From Ascidia mentula (Eukaryota > Chordata > Ascidiacea > Phlebobranchia > Ascidiidae): DNA of 64,000 nt. The stretch is from assembly GCA_947561715.1 (NCBI GenBank), contig OX387203.1:9858001-9922000 (forward strand), written 5' to 3'. A program made the position numbers and the translations under genes. Each line of letters opens with the position of its first letter. Position 1 is the stretch's first letter. This document shows, piece after piece, positions 60,147 to 64,000 of this stretch. The notes under the pieces were generated by a model. It worked only from the letters and a program-made list of their open reading frames with translations. It was not told where the DNA came from and did not search any database.

Positions 60147-60960
60147 CTTTTGGGTAATATTGCACAGCACAATTTCCACCAGAGCACCAGAATCTCTTAT
60201 TTTTTTCGCCTCTATCGAAACGGAATCTTGCGATTTTCCATAAGTGATGAGAAGAACGATATCTCTTGCCTCCACTCTGTTCCCCCCGTTTTTTAATAAA
60301 ACATCCACCGCGTAGTTGAATGCGTTTCCAGTGTTCGTTCCTGAGGTAAGTTAAACATTTTCAATATTTCTTTGTTCAACAAAGAAACTGTGTCCGTACG
60401 CAATGATTCAGCAACGATATCTTTAATGTCACTGCGCATTTAGGAGACATAATATCATTAATGAAAATCCAATTTTGTTGATTTTCAAACCAAATAATGT
60501 CCAACTATAAGGGCAGTATTTCTGGGTTGTATGGGAGCACCTTTCCTTAATTAGCGGATATAGTTCGATTTTTAAAACCCAAAATGTTCGGTACTTTTTT
60601 TGGGTAATTTTTTAAGAAATCGGGTAGATGTATTTACACAATTTGCACATTCATCCACTATTATTAAATATTTAATCTTTTCGAAAATCGGTCGTTTGAA
60701 AAACAGTTTAAATAAGATACATTTTTTGCAGCACTGTAATGAGAATCGAACCAAAGTTATGTCGAAGTGTCACGGAAATGCACTGCCCACTAGCGTATGC
60801 TAGTTTTAATAAATATATCCGCATATTTCGTTAAAGATCATACAGATTAAAAAAATCAGTTTGCAAATTTTGGCTAAACTTTAACGTCAGTGCACCAATT
60901 TCGGAAGTGTTATTGCGCTGCAAATAAACACGTATCATACAAAGACGCTAAACAATTATA

Positions 60961-61454
60961 ACGTAGCACGTAAAGGGCATGTATAATGTTTTTGAAAAGC
61001 CAAAGATAATCGTTGATTAGGATCTACCTAACTAAACAAACTGGATTTTGCTTTACGTACCGCTTCCGTCCTACGGAATTAGGTCCAATGCGCACAAAAT
61101 TGCACCCAAAAAAAACGTAAGTTAATTTTTACATATTATTTAAATACAAAGTTTAGATATAGAAAAAAAAGTATGACTCGCGTAGTATTTGACTCAAGCT
61201 TAGACAGTACAAGTTACATATGACCATTTGTTCTTGTTCTTACTTGTGTCTGTTCATCCACCACCCTATATTGTAACGGATTACTGAATACTGTGTGGAG
61301 TCGAAACGAACTTCGAAATCTCTGTTAATAATAATTAAATTCATTCAGGTTTAAAAATTTAACGCATTTTTCATTCTTGCATTATTTCCAGCATAGATTA
61401 GCGGAGAGCACACCCGAGACGCGAGACGAAAAAACTAATTGCAGATGGTCGCCG
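60961..61454. other. Spacer between unit C and the second Gypsy fossil
   Basis: AT-rich sequence with no recognised gene or repeat. Confidence 0.4.
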
Positions 61455-61782
61455 TGTTACATATTTTGATCGTGACTCCTTACCGCCTCTACCGACCGCT
61501 AATATGTTATCTATGACCGCTTCTGGGTGTGGTGATCTGAGACTATGTATGTGTGATAGTAACGCGAAGGAGCCGTTGTGTAAAGGGCTTATTTGTTTTG
61601 GCCGTTTTCACGATTTTGATACATGCCCTAATGGTTTTAAACAGGTCCTATGAGCCTTGAGAAAGTTAAACCTTACAAGGGCGTGCACGCCAGGACCTGC
61701 ACTAGTAGTTGAGATAGAAAAAAAAATGGAATTTTCAATTACCCTATTCCGCGTTTTGAGCAAAGTTTAAACCTGTTTTTTT

Positions 61783-61885
61783 TTGTTTTTTTTTTTACTA
61801 CAACGGGATTTGAATCAAGAAGGTCCTGAGCACGAATCCCGACCAGGTTTTCTTCTTCTCCTTGGTATATAGGTCGGGCGCTTAA
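61783..61885 (-). mobile_element. tRNA-derived SINE inside the Gypsy fossil leader
   Basis: Minus strand: AAGCGCCCGACCTATATACC, AAAACCTGGTCGGGATTCGT, then a B box GATTCAAATCCCG and an oligo-A tail. It is the same family as 27690-27805. Confidence 0.65.
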
Positions 61886-63125
61886 CGAACAATCTATGAA
61901 GGTTTTTGAAAGCTTTTGCGCCAGTGTTAATGCAAATGAGGCAACCAAGCGCTGCGCGTTTTTGTCATACTTGCCGGAGGACCTTGCAATCGAGTGCAGA
62001 GATACGGACGACTCTGCCTCGCGCAATAACGTAAAACAACTCCTTCTGCAGCAATTTTCAGCTGCCAGAAGAGACTATCAAGAAGTTTGTTATGAAACTC
62101 TGCAAGTTTGGACAAAAATCATACCCTAAAGAAGAGCAAAATGCCATTTTAAACGAAATACTGTACATGATTTTAACGCGCGGTCTGCAAAACCTGTCTT
62201 TAGCGAACAAGATTTCAAATTCATCCGTTTCTGAAGACAATCCGTCCTTCCAACAAGCCAGTAGAGTGGCAATTAACAGCGCTGACACTTCAACTGAGGG
62301 TACTCAGGGGCAAGACATCTTTGCTATGGCACCTTCCAAAGCGCCAAACCTCAAACTAAGTTCCTTACTAGAGCAAATTCCCATTACACTAGCCAATCTT
62401 ACTGGCAGGCATGACAACCATGTTGGATTTTCCGGGCAAGCGTCCTTAACCATTAAGTGCTTCAAATCATCTGTACCTTGTGGAAATCGTCCCGGTTGAA
62501 CTTCGCCGTTAGCAGTTTGCAACTCATGCATTGTTAACTATAATGAAACGGAACCCATGAAAAGGGTAGAGATCTACCGTGGAAACAGAAGGACCCTAAA
62601 AGTTGGAAAGAATCTCTCTCGTCAGTTTGTGCCACCTATACCGCCACTCGTCACGAAGAAACTGAAATTTCCCCACATCAATTACTGACTGACCGAGAAC
62701 TTGGGTTGCAAGCTGATCTGTCTTCAAACTGATCCAGGAGTCGTATTGAACTGCAGAGGAAAAAGATGAAGCCACGCTATGAAAAAATGTTTGTGTAAGT
62801 ATTGTCACCAAAAATGTCTTGGTATATATTATCACCTTACTTTCCGCACTTACGACACGACACAGTGTAGTGTTCTTCAAGGAGTTGTTTTGGCGCACCA
62901 AATGTTGACAAGTAGTTTTGGTTGTTTCTTGGTTTGGGGGATTGAAGTTTTTTGTCTAATTTATGGAGTGTGGACACTTCTTTCGCAGAGGGGGGAGTAT
63001 GTTACATATTATTATTATTATTATCTCCTTACCGCCTCTAGCGTCCGCTAAAACGTTATCTATATGACCGCTTCTGGGTGTGGTGACCTGAGACTATGTG
63101 TTTGTAGCAGTAACGTTGAGGACTC

Positions 63126-63238
63126 AAGTGCCCGACCCATATACCAAGAAGAAAACCTGATCGGGATTCGTGCCCAGTATATCCTGAGTTCAAATCCCGG
63201 TGTGGTAAAAAAAAAAAATAAATAGAAAAAAAGGTTCT
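63126..63238 (+). mobile_element. tRNA-derived SINE inside the 3' LTR
   Basis: A 113-bp insert with B box GAGTTCAAATCCCG and an A-rich tail, flanked by a perfect 12-bp duplication CGTTGAGGACTC (63114-63125 and 63239-63250). The 5' LTR lacks the insert. Confidence 0.9.
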
Positions 63239-63624
63239 CGTTGAGGACTCGTTGTGTGAAAAGCTTATTCGTTTTTTCCGCTTTTACGTTTTTAATAAAG
63301 GGATATATACCCTAATGGTTTAAAGCAGGTCCTACGAGCCCTGAGAAAGATAAACGTCACAGTGACAGATAAACCATACGAGCATTGTGCTGGTTTTTCT
63401 GAGAGTAGGTTTTGGATTCATAGGAACGTTTGCCGACGGAACACAAAATAAACAAATGTGTACAGCGGTCTGCATTTACGTGATTAGTTTGTTGCAGTTA
63501 GCAACATTAAGATGCCGTTTTGGAGCCCAAGGCAAAATATCTTGGCATGTTTTTCGAAGAAACCTTAGCTATAATATAGTATTGAAGTTTAATCGCAATC
63601 TCCTAACACAATCAAAGTCAATAT

Positions 63625-64000
63625 CCGTCTGCCCCCGGGGGTTATTTGACCAAAATATATATATTCATACAATAATGCGTCTTGGACCATTTCGCAATAA
63701 CCTAGGTTAGTTTTAGAATCACTTCTATTACAAACATACATGTTTTGGAGCAGTTTTCGATTCTAGCAGGGAAACAGAAAATGAAATGATTCAGAACAAT
63801 GGATTTTAGAGAGTTTTATCTTCTGTGCACGCTGCTCAAGGCTTTCGACACGTTCGCAGTAGGTTTATATAAAGCTATAAGAAATAAATTGCTCGCAGTA
63901 AGATGTAACGATGCCGAAATGTAGACGAAATATATTAATCAGAAAAAAATAACGAAAAATGACTTAGGTTTTCTCTTATGTATCTCATTGAGGTTTAAGT
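63625..64000 (+). repeat. Start of a fourth duplication unit (D)
   Basis: CCCCCGGGGG, TGCGTCTTGGACCATTTCGC, AATAACCTAGG, AAACATACATGTTTTGGAGC and the GCTCGCAGTAAGATGTAACG block match the right fold-back arm and the following collectin promoter of units A-C (compare 37985-38370). A fourth collectin gene is therefore expected just beyond the window. Confidence 0.7.

Larger units (their letters stand above)
58747..60450 (-). pseudogene. von Willebrand factor A-domain gene, copy C, split by two transposons
   Basis: The 3' exon remnant is 58878-58747 (DEEFAKRMSVLLCGDPCDL...DYE stop), cut off by a Penelope-like insertion. The upstream exon resumes at about 59480-59425 and, beyond a hAT MITE, at 60355-60147, encoding GTNTGNAFNYAVDVLLKNGG, VEARDIVLLITYGKSQDS and IRDSGALVEIVLCNI. 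These are a textbook central vWA sheet and helix, better preserved than unit B. A further segment to about 60450 reads TVSLLNKEILKMFNLPQ, with the same one-base offset as in unit B. About 360 bases of the ancestral gene around the donor and next acceptor are missing at the Penelope insertion. Confidence 0.65.
52921..60960 (+). repeat. Tandem segmental duplication, unit C
   Basis: It starts inside TRPA1 exon 26 (CATTCGGGAAGT) and runs through the 3' UTR, fold-back, collectin C and vWA remnant to the tail at about 60610-60950. Unlike A and B, its collectin retains all exons. It carries two Penelope-like insertions and a hAT MITE absent from B at the same sites. Confidence 0.8.
61455..63361 (+). 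mobile_element. Short Ty3/Gypsy-like LTR element fossil with two LTRs
   Basis: The 5' LTR (61455-61677) and 3' LTR (63000-63361) share TGTTACATATT at the start, CTCCTTACCGCCTCTA, CCGCTTCTGGGTGTGGTGA and the closing GAGAAAG-TAAAC-ACA. A purine tract (AGAGGGGGGAG) precedes the 3' LTR. Only a gag-like region (about 61896-62500) is visible; no polymerase was seen, so it is either an internally deleted or a non-autonomous copy. It is broken. Two SINEs sit in it: one in the leader, one in the 3' LTR. LTR divergence is moderate, so it is not a very recent insertion. Confidence 0.75.

Noticed and set aside
59914-60243. A plus-strand 109-codon gene
   Set aside because: It reads through the hAT MITE and out into the antisense side of the vWA exon; a similar frame in the other MITE (51008-51217) shows it is transposon sequence.
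1-64000. CRISPR arrays, rRNA genes, bacterial operons
   Set aside because: None seen; the repeats present are minisatellite, fold-back or transposon derived, and all genes are spliced.

Overview
The window is animal nuclear DNA: AT-rich, intron-rich, with GT-AG splicing and many small transposons. A vertebrate-like TRPA1, a TM6SF-family protein, mannose-binding-lectin-type collectins and a rhodopsin-type receptor point to a deuterostome. The compact style and base composition suggest a tunicate (Ciona-like ascidian), but that placement is inferred. All gene models were built by hand from open frames, splice signals and phase matching; no search was run.

Layout. 1-3.5 kb: transposon debris only (a GIY-YIG nuclease remnant, a fold-back tRNA-derived SINE, a hAT-like end). 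3.6-5.2 kb, minus strand: a complete four-exon TM6SF1/2 homologue (361 codons). 5.2-9.85 kb: intergenic, with a Penelope-like remnant and a decayed hammerhead-type repeat. 9.85-36.75 kb, plus strand: a TRPA1 channel gene of 26 coding exons (1,263 codons) in which every splice phase agrees. Its third intron holds a phase-compatible candidate alternative first exon. Its last intron (6.6 kb) carries a four-exon G-protein-coupled receptor on the opposite strand (587 codons).

36-64 kb is a tandem segmental duplication. Each unit starts in or just before the last TRPA1 exon, carries a large fold-back repeat, then a collectin gene (collagen plus C-type lectin, EPN motif). Two units also carry an antisense von Willebrand A-domain gene that is now broken. 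Units lie at about 35.9-44.6 (A), 44.6-52.9 (B) and 52.9-61.0 kb (C); the start of a fourth (D) lies at about 63.6 kb and runs off the window. The collectins would be secreted pattern-recognition proteins. A and B have lost the N-terminal cysteines and first collagen stretch that C keeps.

Mobile DNA is rich and datable because the units serve as controls for one another: a Ty3/Gypsy fossil only in A, two hAT MITEs each with an empty site in a sister unit, two Penelope-like insertions only in C, and a short Gypsy fossil whose 3' LTR holds a SINE. The most notable non-coding signal is a family of short interspersed repeats that fold as type I hammerhead ribozymes, including paired copies inside collectin introns.
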